A stretch of 64,000 nt of DNA from Aquisediminimonas sp031376385 (GTDB lineage Bacteria; Pseudomonadota; Alphaproteobacteria; Sphingomonadales; Sphingomonadaceae). Each line of letters begins with the position of its first letter. The first letter of the stretch is position 1. Location: the NCBI GenBank assembly GCA_031376385.1, contig JANMDQ010000015.1:124001-188000 (forward strand), written 5' to 3'. The notes beneath the pieces were generated by a model, which was given only the letters and a program-made list of their open reading frames with translations, made no database searches and was not told where the DNA came from. This document shows, in pieces, positions 1 to 7,650 of the stretch. The position numbers and the translations under genes are program-made.

Positions 1-673
1 TAAGGATGTCCGCCTTGCAGATGCGCCCGCGTGGACCAGTGCCTTGCAAGCCAGAAAGATCGACGCCGTGCATAGCCGCCAGCCGCCTCGCCATGGGCGA
101 CGCAAATGATGTCGACAGCGGCGTCAATTCATATGCACCACTGAGTGATAACGATTTCTCATCACGCGTTGCCTGAAGCACATCTTGGAGGGATATCCGT
201 CCTCCTCTCCCCGTTCCAGTAATTGTTGTGATGTCAAATCCGCGCGCGATGGCTTCAGCATGCCCTGCTGGACTGATCTTCCTTCGGTCCGCTGCAGGCG
301 CTTGCGTGGGCTCTGGCATAACAACAGTTTCAGGCACTAGTGACGGATTCACACTGGCAATAGCGTCAGCATTACGACCGCCTCCTTTGAAACTATCGAC
401 AAAGGCATCAATCTCTTCGGCGCTTGAGTCGGGGTCCCCGTAAACGGCAAGCAGGGCCCCAACCGGGTAGACTTCGCCTGCCTGTGCCATCAGCCTGACA
501 AGGCAACCGTCGGCCTCAGCTTCGATTTCATTGGTAATTTTGTCAGTTTCGATCAGCGTGAGCACGGCATTCCGCGAAAAACGTTCGCGTTCCGCCACCA
601 TCCATTCCGCAACTGTGCCTTCGCTCATTTCAATGCCCCATTTGGGCATTGTGAAAGCCTTGAGATTTGCCAT
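1..673 (-). CDS. 2-oxoacid dehydrogenase E2 acyltransferase (partial)
   Basis: Dihydrolipoamide acyltransferase (E2), the core of a 2-oxoacid or acetoin dehydrogenase complex, which passes acyl groups from E1 to CoA. The start is the ATG at 673, 11 bases after the E1 beta stop. About 224 residues are present and the catalytic domain is cut off by the window edge. Residues 1-80 form a lipoyl domain with the modified lysine in ETDKITNEIEA (Lys45). An Ala/Pro-rich linker follows. Two segments both look like peripheral subunit-binding domains, at about 132-167 (GFDITTITGTGRGGRI) and 189-224 (GVDLSGLQGTGPRGRI). One such domain is usual, so two is odd. It is the third gene of the E1 alpha-E1 beta-E2 operon. 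The true substrate cannot be told from the sequence. Confidence 0.9.
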   Translation of the reverse strand, partial: MANLKAFTMPKWGIEMSEGTVAEWMVAERERFSRNAVLTLIETDKITNEIEAEADGCLVRLMAQAGEVYPVGALLAVYGDPDSSAEEIDAFVDSFKGGGRNADAIASVNPSLVPETVVMPEPTQAPAADRRKISPAGHAEAIARGFDITTITGTGRGGRISLQDVLQATRDEKSLSLSGAYELTPLSTSFASPMARRLAAMHGVDLSGLQGTGPRGRICKADIL

Positions 674-684
674 TTTTCCCGCCC

Positions 685-1695
685 CTATCGAAACGCAAGT
701 GTGCGACGGACCGCAGCTTCAACTTCGACTGGGCTCGGTAGCCATGCCTTTTCAAGCTCACGGGCAAAGGGAGTTGGGGTGTGCGGCGGCGTCACCATTT
801 CTATCGGAGCTCTGAGTGACGTGAAGGCTCTCGACGCAACAAGCCCTGCGATGTCGGACGCCAAGCTGCAACGCGGCGGGCTTTCGTCCACGATGACTAA
901 CCGCCCTGTTGCTTCAACAGAATCGAGAATGGCCTCTTCATCTAATGGGCTGGTGGTGCGTAAATCAATGACGTCACAGCCAATGCGTTCGGCGGCAAGT
1001 TTATCTGCGGCGACTTCGGAAACGCTGACCATAAGGCCGCACGTCACGATGGTAACATCGCCCCCTTCGCGGGCCATCCGGGCCTGACCGAACGGAACCC
1101 GGTAGTCCCCATCTGGCACTTCACCGCTAACCGCGAACAAAGACTTATGTTCAAAGAACATGACCGGGTCATCACCGCGCAATGCCTCGGTCAGCAGTCC
1201 CTTGGCGTCTGCTGGTGTGGTGGGCATCACAACCTTGAGGCCGGGAATGGAAGTCATCATGGCATAGACCGACTGGCTATGCTGAGCGGCCGCATTCATG
1301 CCAGCGCCGTAGATCATTCTGACGACAGCCGGACAAGTGGTTTTGCCGCCAAACATATAGCGGAACTTGGCCATCTGATTCCAAAGCTGATCGAGGCTAA
1401 CCCCAACAAAATCAGCAAACATCAATTCTGCAATCGGGCGCTTTCCCGCAAGTGCGAGCCCCGCGGCTGCCCCAATAATGGCGCTTTCGGAAATCGGGGT
1501 GTCGATCACTCTGTTGGCCCCAAATTTGGCGTAGAGGCCCGTTGTTGCCCCCCAAATTCCACCAATCGCTTCGGGGCCGCCAGCGGTTCCGTTGCCGCCG
1601 ACGATATCTTCGCCGAGAACCAGAACATCCGGATTGCGTTCCATTTCAGCATGGATCGTCTGGTTGATCGCTTCGCGGATCGTCATCTTTGTCAT
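685..1695 (-). CDS. 2-oxoacid dehydrogenase E1 beta subunit (AcoB-like)
   Basis: Beta subunit (336 residues) of the thiamine-diphosphate E1 component, which decarboxylates a 2-oxo acid or cleaves acetoin together with E1 alpha. The length and motifs are those of the family: VLGEDI near the N-terminus, the ThDP-contacting region around DTPISES, the FADF segment, and the C-terminal transketolase domain with VIDLRTTSPLDEEAI and VDESPP. The ATG at 1695 is preceded by GGGAG at good spacing. It lies 15 bases downstream of E1 alpha and 11 bases upstream of E2, so the three genes are surely co-transcribed. Close relatives are annotated as pyruvate or acetoin dehydrogenase E1 beta; the sequence does not decide between them. 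Confidence 0.92.
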   Translation of the reverse strand: MTKMTIREAINQTIHAEMERNPDVLVLGEDIVGGNGTAGGPEAIGGIWGATTGLYAKFGANRVIDTPISESAIIGAAAGLALAGKRPIAELMFADFVGVSLDQLWNQMAKFRYMFGGKTTCPAVVRMIYGAGMNAAAQHSQSVYAMMTSIPGLKVVMPTTPADAKGLLTEALRGDDPVMFFEHKSLFAVSGEVPDGDYRVPFGQARMAREGGDVTIVTCGLMVSVSEVAADKLAAERIGCDVIDLRTTSPLDEEAILDSVEATGRLVIVDESPPRCSLASDIAGLVASRAFTSLRAPIEMVTPPHTPTPFARELEKAWLPSPVEVEAAVRRTLAFR

Positions 1696-1710
1696 TGGTC
1701 CGCGCTCCCT

Positions 1711-2682
1711 TTAATATGCAACATAAACATCAGTAAGAACTGTAGCTGGATCGGGCGGAGCTGCGGCTCTGGCCTCCGTCGTTGCTGCTTCGATTAGGGC
1801 CAATGCTTCTGCATCAACGGCGTCCAGATCAGCATGATCGAGTAATCCTGCGGTTGTTACTTTTACGCGAAATGCCTTGAGACAATCTCGCTCTTCGCGA
1901 ATGCGGTCGATTTCTCCCGGGCCGCGATAGCGCTGCGGGTCACCTTCAAAATGGCCGTAGAACCGCTCTGTATCCAGCTCAATGGACGCAGGCCCATGTC
2001 CTGCACGGACATAGTCGAGAACCTCACGCATCGTATCATAAGTATCGAAAAAATCGCTGCCATTGGCGCGCCACACTTTCATGCCAAACGCCTCTGCGCG
2101 GCTGGCAATGTCTTTATTTGTCCCAACTGCATAGTCGAAGCCGGTATGTTCGGAATAATGATTATTCTCAAAGACGAAAATGCAAGGTGCCTTGGTGACA
2201 ACGGCCATATTCATCGCTTCAAAGGTTGTGCCTTGGTTGCAAGCGCCGTCCCCCGAAAAAGCAATCGCGATTTTGCCTTTGCCGTCCATCTTGCACGCAA
2301 GCGCCGCTCCGACGGCTTGCGGTGCACCAGCGCCAACAATGCCATTGGCCCCCAGCATTCCGACCGAGAGATCGGCAATATGCATTGACCCTGCCTTGCC
2401 CTTGCAAAGGCCATCAGCTCGTCCGTAAATCTCTTTCATCATGCCCTTCACGTCGCATCCCTTGGCGATGCAGTGGCCATGACCGCGGTGGGTTGAGACA
2501 ATGAAATCATCATCAGCCAGATGTTCGCAAACACCAACTGCCGCTGCTTCCTGACCACAATAAAGATGCGTGAACCCTGCGATGTCACCAGTCTTGATTT
2601 CATCATGAAGCCGTTCTTCAAAAGTCCGGATCACTGCCATCTGGCTATAAGCGCGTAACAACTGGTCTCGGCTGAGTTGCAC
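1711..2682 (-). CDS. 2-oxoacid dehydrogenase E1 alpha subunit (AcoA-like)
   Basis: Alpha subunit of the ThDP-dependent E1 component. I start it at the GTG at 2682 (323 residues, beginning MQLSRDQLLRAYSQM), because GGGAG lies 7 bases upstream and this matches the usual N-terminus. The frame is open to a GTG at 2742 but that has no ribosome site. The ThDP motif runs from GDGACNQG (about residue 144) to ENNHYSEHTG (about 172), and HRGHGHCIAKG and GKAGSMHI are the active-site loops of the family. It is the first gene of a minus-strand operon with E1 beta and E2, divergent from a LuxR-type regulator. No E3 (dihydrolipoamide dehydrogenase) gene is visible here. Confidence 0.92.
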   Translation of the reverse strand: MQLSRDQLLRAYSQMAVIRTFEERLHDEIKTGDIAGFTHLYCGQEAAAVGVCEHLADDDFIVSTHRGHGHCIAKGCDVKGMMKEIYGRADGLCKGKAGSMHIADLSVGMLGANGIVGAGAPQAVGAALACKMDGKGKIAIAFSGDGACNQGTTFEAMNMAVVTKAPCIFVFENNHYSEHTGFDYAVGTNKDIASRAEAFGMKVWRANGSDFFDTYDTMREVLDYVRAGHGPASIELDTERFYGHFEGDPQRYRGPGEIDRIREERDCLKAFRVKVTTAGLLDHADLDAVDAEALALIEAATTEARAAAPPDPATVLTDVYVAY

Positions 2683-2917
2683 TATCAAACTCCCATTTTT
2701 CTTGATTTGCGGATCTCGCCCCAATCGTTCGACGATTACCACAACATCTACATTATGACGGTTTTATAGGCACACTCGATGTTCGCGCCATCCGTTCAAA
2801 GTGATAGGTTCTGAAGGTTGGATGAGCTTGCGGCGGCGCGAACCCTGAATCACATCCGATTTTGGCGCTTCCACTTTCGCGCTTAGTATCATACGTATAG
2901 CGAAGGAGAGAAAATCA
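2683..2917. promoter_or_regulatory. Divergent promoter region between E1 alpha and LuxR-type gene
   Basis: This 235-base gap separates the E1 alpha operon (leftwards) from the LuxR-type regulator (rightwards), so it should hold both promoters. On the E1 alpha side the sequence TTTATAGGCACACTCGATG lies at about 2763-2781. Its core ATAGGCAC recurs at 3764-3771 and, on the opposite strand, at 5206-5213. The regulator start at 2918 has a strong site, GAAGGAGAG, just upstream. An operator is an inference from position and repetition only; no -35/-10 pair is called. Confidence 0.4.
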
Positions 2918-3724
2918 ATGGCCGTGAACGGAAGTGCATCCCGACCGCCTAAATGGCAAGTGGACGAGGACGTCCTGGAAAGCGTTACGATCCGGTGCGT
3001 GGATGATATTCGCGGCGCGGCGATTGCACTCAATGAAACAGTGCAAGGATGCGAATTTCGGATCGCCGTGGCATCCGACATTGCCTCAAAAGAACCAATG
3101 GTTGACGGCGACGGCGCCATCCTGAATGCTGAAATATTTGGCTGGGTCTCAGATGGAGAGCGGTGGTGGGAGGACACTCGGTTGGCGCTCAAATCATTTC
3201 TGCCCCGCGCGTGCCGTTACGAAAGTGAGCCCTTTTGGTATAATGATGACGGGTTTCGGACCACTTGGCGGAACAAATATCTGGAAGGCATCGCGATCAA
3301 GGATTTCAAAATCCCCCGCGCCAGTCGGGCGGCCATTCTGATACCAGTTCATCTTTCTTTTGGGCAAATCGGCGCTGTCTGTTTGATCCCTTTAGACAAG
3401 AAAGCAGTCGATTTGACTGAGCCTTTCCGGCTTTATGCCGACAGTATGGGGCTTTTGGTGCGGCGTTTCGTGGCAAGCTATGTTGCCGCTATGCGGACAC
3501 AGCAGTGGATTCCCAGCAATTGTTCCTTGTCGAAACGCGAAGTGGAGTGTCTACACTGGGCAGCCATCGGAAAGACGGATAATGACATCAGCGCCATATT
3601 GTCACTGAGCCATGCAACTGTGCGCTATCACGTCCAACGCGCGGCTGACAAGCTGAACGCCGTCAACCGGAGCCAAGCCGTTTTCAAGGCCGGGCAACTT
3701 GGCTTCCTTGGCGCTGCGTCCTGA
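2918..3724 (+). CDS. LuxR-family transcriptional regulator
   Basis: Transcription factor of 268 residues. Residues 210-268 form a clear LuxR/FixJ-type helix-turn-helix (SLSKREVECLHWAAIGKTDN, then ATVRYHVQRAADKLNAVNRS). The N-terminal 190 residues resemble an autoinducer-binding or GAF-like sensor, rich in Trp and aromatic residues (GWVSDGERWWED, EPFWYNDDGF). The ligand is unknown and a homoserine lactone should not be assumed, since no LuxI-type synthase is seen in the window. The start is supported by GAAGGAGAG 7 bases upstream. It diverges from the E1/E2 operon and precedes a SnoaL-like protein and an SDR on the same strand, so it probably controls one or both units. Confidence 0.85.
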   Translation: MAVNGSASRPPKWQVDEDVLESVTIRCVDDIRGAAIALNETVQGCEFRIAVASDIASKEPMVDGDGAILNAEIFGWVSDGERWWEDTRLALKSFLPRACRYESEPFWYNDDGFRTTWRNKYLEGIAIKDFKIPRASRAAILIPVHLSFGQIGAVCLIPLDKKAVDLTEPFRLYADSMGLLVRRFVASYVAAMRTQQWIPSNCSLSKREVECLHWAAIGKTDNDISAILSLSHATVRYHVQRAADKLNAVNRSQAVFKAGQLGFLGAAS

Positions 3725-3945
3725 TACTATCTGCAAACGCCGGTAAAACTGAACCTGCTTGGTATAGGCACTATCGGTGATCAGGGTTGTTCCCGTGGTG
3801 TAACGCTAGCCGCTTCGCGTGAGAAAAAGGGCAATCTGCATTGTGCCCCCTAGAACGATGGCATCTACCCGTTTGTCATCGGCCATTTAGATAGTGTGCG
3901 GTCAGTTTGCATGACGCTAGATTTGCTGACGATAGGAGAGTGACA

Positions 3946-4344
3946 ATGAGTTTTTCTGGGCCGCTTGAGGATCAACTGGCAATCCGCAACCTGCATGACA
4001 GTTACGTCGACGCCGTGTTTCGACGCGATCCTAACGACTGGGGCGCCAATTGGGCGATCGATGGACGTTGGCACTTGATGGGAACTGCTGTCGAAAGCCG
4101 CGATGCCATCGTTGGGATGTGGAACGGTGCCATGGCAGGCTTTGTCTTTGTCGCCTTCTTTTGTCAGGTCGCGTCGATTGAAATCAACGGCGACACCGCG
4201 ATCGGCCGCACCTATACACATGAAGTGCTGGAAATGCCCGATGGCGAAATCCGCCGCCCGGTTGGCCGCTATGACGATATCTTTGTTAAGGTTGGTGATC
4301 GGTGGCTGTATCAAGAACGCATGTATTCCATGTTGAAAGTTTGA
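3946..4344 (+). CDS. SnoaL-like / NTF2-fold protein
   Basis: Small protein of 132 residues of the SnoaL-like or nuclear-transport-factor-2 fold group. These cone-shaped proteins act as isomerases, hydratases or dehydratases, or only bind small molecules. Typical features are the N-terminal helix (DQLAIRNLHDSYVDAVFRRD), the strand WAIDGRWHLMG, and the repeated strands ending in GDRWLYQERMYS. The start at 3946 follows TAGGAGAG at 5-base spacing; an upstream in-frame TTG lacks such a site. The stop is 5 bases before the SDR start, so the two are an operon. Function is not assigned beyond the fold. It may act on the same substrate as the SDR. Confidence 0.75.
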   Translation: MSFSGPLEDQLAIRNLHDSYVDAVFRRDPNDWGANWAIDGRWHLMGTAVESRDAIVGMWNGAMAGFVFVAFFCQVASIEINGDTAIGRTYTHEVLEMPDGEIRRPVGRYDDIFVKVGDRWLYQERMYSMLKV

Positions 4345-4349
4345 AGACC

Positions 4350-5147
4350 ATGACCAATCTAACGAATAAAGTTGCAGTCGTTCTGGGCGCAGGCGGCAAA
4401 GATAATATGGGCCAGGCCATTGCCCGCGCGCTTGCAAGTGCGGGGGCCAAAGTCGTTGTGACTGGTCGTCAAGAGGCACCGATCAAGTCGCTCGCTGACG
4501 AGATTGGCGGCGATTGGATGCAATGCGATATCTCCCAAAAGGCCGAAGTCGAAACGTTGGCGAGCGAAACCATAAAGCGTCATGGCCGTGTTGATATTGG
4601 TGTGAACGCAACCGGCTGGGGTCTGCTCAAATCGTTGCATGACATCAGCGAGGACGAGCTTGACCAGATCGTAGCGCTTCAATTCAAAGGCGTACACTAT
4701 TTCCTCAGCGCCTTCGTCCGCGCGATGCCGCACGGCGGCTCGCTCATTCAAATATCGTCTGCGACGACACAGTGCATCATCCATGACCATGCGGCCTATA
4801 TTGGCACCAAGGCTGGATCGGAGGCGCTGATCCGCTGCGTCGCCAATCAATATGGTCCGCAGGGCATCCGCGCCAACACAGTCTCACCGGGTTTTACTGA
4901 GACGCCTATGACGGCAGGGTCCTTCGCAACGCCAGGCGTGGCTGATGCGTTTATCAAGGAATATCCACTTGGTCGTGTTGGGACATCAGAAGATATCGCT
5001 CAAGCTGTATTGTGGCTCGCCGACGATGCCACTTTCATGTCCGGCCAGAATCTTCAGATCAACGGCGGACTGACTCTGCGCCGCAACCCGCGCCCAGAAG
5101 AAATTGGTGCTGCAGTTGCTACCGCGATGGAGGCAAAGGGCGCTTAG
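4350..5147 (+). CDS. SDR-family NAD(P)-dependent oxidoreductase
   Basis: Short-chain dehydrogenase/reductase of 265 residues that oxidises an alcohol or reduces a ketone with NAD(P). The cofactor loop is GAGGKDNMGQA (residues 13-23), slightly longer than the classical TGxxxGxG. The catalytic Ser137, Tyr150 and Lys154 have normal spacing (SSATT, then YIGTK). The C-terminal part has the usual SPGFTETPM and GQNLQINGG. The start is the ATG at 4350; an upstream in-frame codon at 4302 would overlap the SnoaL-like gene. Its place with SnoaL-like and LuxR-type genes beside a 2-oxoacid dehydrogenase suggests a catabolic cluster in which an alcohol or ketone is made into an oxo acid. That is inference. 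Confidence 0.88.
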   Translation: MTNLTNKVAVVLGAGGKDNMGQAIARALASAGAKVVVTGRQEAPIKSLADEIGGDWMQCDISQKAEVETLASETIKRHGRVDIGVNATGWGLLKSLHDISEDELDQIVALQFKGVHYFLSAFVRAMPHGGSLIQISSATTQCIIHDHAAYIGTKAGSEALIRCVANQYGPQGIRANTVSPGFTETPMTAGSFATPGVADAFIKEYPLGRVGTSEDIAQAVLWLADDATFMSGQNLQINGGLTLRRNPRPEEIGAAVATAMEAKGA

Positions 5148-5359
5148 GGCGAACTGAATTTGCTCCATTTTTCACTGCAAACAATTCCAAAGTTTAGTAA
5201 AGTTGTGCCTATCGTGCACTTGTTGCAAAACGGGTTCGCCGGCAACAGCCACGCGTGAAATCATGATGCGGGGCTAACCACCCAGCTTTGGGAAACGGGA
5301 TTAGGTCGCGGCAGCCGCGTGTCAAAGATGCGGAACATTTAATGAACGTGGTGGAATTG

Positions 5360-5701
5360 TCAAGGACCAGTTTCAGAATTGTCGAACTTCCTTATCTCGA
5401 CGATACTTTCGTCGAAATTGTCGAGCAAGCGTGCATTGACACCCATTTTTCCGAAGTCTTCCCCAAGGGACTGCCAATGAGTGCCGCAGCCGCAGATTGG
5501 ACAATGGTGAATGCCGATCATTCGATCACCCCAGATATAGGCCGTCGTCTCGCCTGAAATCTTGACTTGGTCAGGGGGGAAATAGGCGACACGCCATGCG
5601 GTTCGGCGACAAAGAGAGCAGTTACAATCTGCGACCCATGTGGGCATGCTGGGCAAATCAACCCGCACGTTGCCGCAGTGACAGCTTCCCTGAACCCTCA
5701 T
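5360..5701 (-). CDS. GFA (CENP-V/GFA-domain) family protein
   Basis: Zinc-binding protein of 113 residues of the glutathione-dependent formaldehyde-activating (Gfa/CENP-V) family. The zinc cysteines are in SCHCGNV, CNCSLCRR and HHCPICGCGTHW, and the rest has the short beta-sandwich pattern. The ATG at 5701 is taken as start; an in-frame TTG at 5737 is also possible. Many members of the family do not act on formaldehyde, so the role is open. It faces the SDR gene across a 212-base gap in which no gene is seen. Confidence 0.8.
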   Translation of the reverse strand: MRVQGSCHCGNVRVDLPSMPTWVADCNCSLCRRTAWRVAYFPPDQVKISGETTAYIWGDRMIGIHHCPICGCGTHWQSLGEDFGKMGVNARLLDNFDESIVEIRKFDNSETGP

Positions 5702-5827
5702 AGCTGCCTGTATATTGGGAATTGGGAATGTTCGCAATCGAACATGAAAGTTGTCGTTAATCTTGGGCGTAAGCTAACGGCAGTGGTCAAGCCGGCATCC
5801 CCGAGAGCTGCCCTTCCGCTTCTTTCC

Positions 5828-5860
5828 AAAAAAGGCGGCCATCGCTGACCGCCCTTTTTT
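5828..5860 (-). terminator. Rho-independent terminator after etfBA
   Basis: Short stem GGCGG (5834-5838) / CCGCC (5849-5853) with a 10-base loop, flanked by six A on the left and six T on the right. It could act on both strands. It sits about 40 bases past the etfA stop (minus strand), so ending etfBA transcription is its likely main job. Confidence 0.7.
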
Positions 5861-5900
5861 ATTTCAAAGCTCGTCAAAAGTGAACTTTGGTCGAAATGCC

Positions 5901-6830
5901 TTAAATCTTGCCTGTCAGTTCTGGCACAGCTTTGAACAGGTCAGCGACCAAGCCGATGTCAGCCACTTGGAAAATCGGCGCGTCATCATCCTTGTTGATC
6001 GCGATGATGGTCTTGCTGTCTTTCATGCCTGCCAGATGCTGGATCGCGCCGGAAATGCCGACGGCGATGTAAACGTCTGGGGCAACGATCTTGCCAGTTT
6101 GGCCCACTTGATAGTCATTGGGGACATAGCCTGCGTCCACTGCCGCACGGCTTGCACCAACGCCGGCACCCAGCTTGTCGGCGAGTGGAATGATGATTTC
6201 CTGGAAGTTTTCACCATTTTGCAAAGCGCGGCCGCCGGAAACGATGATCTTTGCGCTGGTCAGTTCAGGCCGTTCGGATTTGCTGATTTCTGCGCCGACA
6301 AAGCTAGACAGGCCAGAATCTCCTGCCCCAGTGACGGCTTCGACAGTGGCAGAACCGCCTTCAGTTGCGGCTTTGGCAAAGGCCGTGCCACGCACTGTGA
6401 TTACCTTTTTCGCATCTGCCGATTGCACTGTCGCAATGGCGTTGCCTGCGTAGATCGGGCGCGTGAATGTGTCTGGCCCTTCTACCGAAAGGATATCGCT
6501 GATCTGCATAACGTCCATGAGGGCCGCCACACGCGGAGCAACATTTTTGCCGTTCGCAGTCGCTGGCGTCAGGAACGCGTCATAGCCAGCCATCAGGCCA
6601 ACGACGAGCGGAGCAACATTTTCAGGCAGCATATTGGCAAAAGCGGCGTCATTGGCGAGGAGAACTTTGCCAACACCCGCGACCTTGGCCACTTGATCGG
6701 CGACGCCCGCACAGCCGTTGCCCGCGACTAGTGCATGCACTTCGCCTAATTGCGCAGCCGCCGTGACCACGGCGAGTGTAGCATCCTTCATGGATGCATT
6801 GTCATGTTCAACGAGAATGAGGACGCTCAT
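5901..6830 (-). CDS. etfA: Electron transfer flavoprotein alpha subunit
   Basis: Alpha subunit (309 residues) of the soluble FAD protein that collects electrons from acyl-CoA and related dehydrogenases and hands them to ETF-ubiquinone oxidoreductase. The C-terminal FAD domain carries the family signature: VSGGRALQNGENF, GAGVGASRAAVDAGYVPND, QVGQTGKIVAPDVYIAVGIS, GAIQHLAGM and INKDDDAPIFQVAD. Its start overlaps the etfB stop by 4 bases (ATGA), so the two are translationally coupled. A terminator follows. Confidence 0.96.
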   Translation of the reverse strand: MSVLILVEHDNASMKDATLAVVTAAAQLGEVHALVAGNGCAGVADQVAKVAGVGKVLLANDAAFANMLPENVAPLVVGLMAGYDAFLTPATANGKNVAPRVAALMDVMQISDILSVEGPDTFTRPIYAGNAIATVQSADAKKVITVRGTAFAKAATEGGSATVEAVTGAGDSGLSSFVGAEISKSERPELTSAKIIVSGGRALQNGENFQEIIIPLADKLGAGVGASRAAVDAGYVPNDYQVGQTGKIVAPDVYIAVGISGAIQHLAGMKDSKTIIAINKDDDAPIFQVADIGLVADLFKAVPELTGKI

Positions 6831-7573
6831 GCTGTAACTCCCATATCCTTCAGTTTCGCGGCCAGCGCGTCAACATCTGCCACTTTAATCCCGGCAGACC
6901 GCGTTGCAGGCTCGATCACCTTCAATGTCGTGATCCTGCGCGTTACGTCAACACCGTAATCAGCCGGTGTTTTGATCGCCATTGGCTTTGATTTTGCCTT
7001 CATGATGTTGGGCAGTGAAGCGTAGCGCGGTTCGTTCAAGCGCAAATCGGTGGTGATGATCGCAGGCGTTTTCAGGGTGACAGTTTCAAGGCCGCCGTCC
7101 ACTTCGCGCGTTACGGTCACGGTATCGCCAGACACTTCAACCTTGGAAGCAAATGTGCCTTGCGGACGCCCTGTCAGAGCAGCGAGCATTTGGCCGGTTT
7201 GATTGCTGTCATCATCAATGGCTTGCTTGCCAAGGATCACAAGGCCAGGCGCTTCTTCTTCCATGACCTTAGCGAGCAGCTTGGCCACGCCCAGCGGCTC
7301 AACATCTTCGGCTACGATCAGGATTGCCCGGTCAGCACCCATGGCAAGGGCAGTGCGCAGCGTTTCTTGGGCCTTTTCAGGGCCAACGGACACTGCGATG
7401 ACTTCCGTCGCAGCGCCCTTTTCGCGCAGACGAAGTGCCTCTTCAATCGCGATTTCGTCGAACGGATTCATCGACATTTTGACATTGGCCAAATCCACGC
7501 CAGAGCCATCGGGCTTCACCCGCGGCTTCACGTTATAGTCAATGACCCGTTTAACAGGGACGATGATTTTCAT
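6827..7573 (-). CDS. etfB: Electron transfer flavoprotein beta subunit
   Basis: Beta subunit (248 residues) of the ETF heterodimer, AMP-binding partner of EtfA. Recognised from MKIIVPVKRVIDYNVKPRVK, MNPFDEIAIEEALRL, the ILGKQAIDDDSNQTGQMLA segment and VTREVDGGLETV, in the family order. The start has GGAG 7 bases upstream. It lies 77 bases downstream of sucC on the same strand and overlaps etfA. Read-through from sucC is possible, as no terminator is seen in the gap. Confidence 0.96.
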   Translation of the reverse strand: MKIIVPVKRVIDYNVKPRVKPDGSGVDLANVKMSMNPFDEIAIEEALRLREKGAATEVIAVSVGPEKAQETLRTALAMGADRAILIVAEDVEPLGVAKLLAKVMEEEAPGLVILGKQAIDDDSNQTGQMLAALTGRPQGTFASKVEVSGDTVTVTREVDGGLETVTLKTPAIITTDLRLNEPRYASLPNIMKAKSKPMAIKTPADYGVDVTRRITTLKVIEPATRSAGIKVADVDALAAKLKDMGVTA

Positions 7574-7650
7574 GGCAAATCTCCGGTGAATCGCTTTACG
7601 TTAACGTCAATGTTCGCCGCACTGCATAATATAGCGCGAAATTGCAAGGG

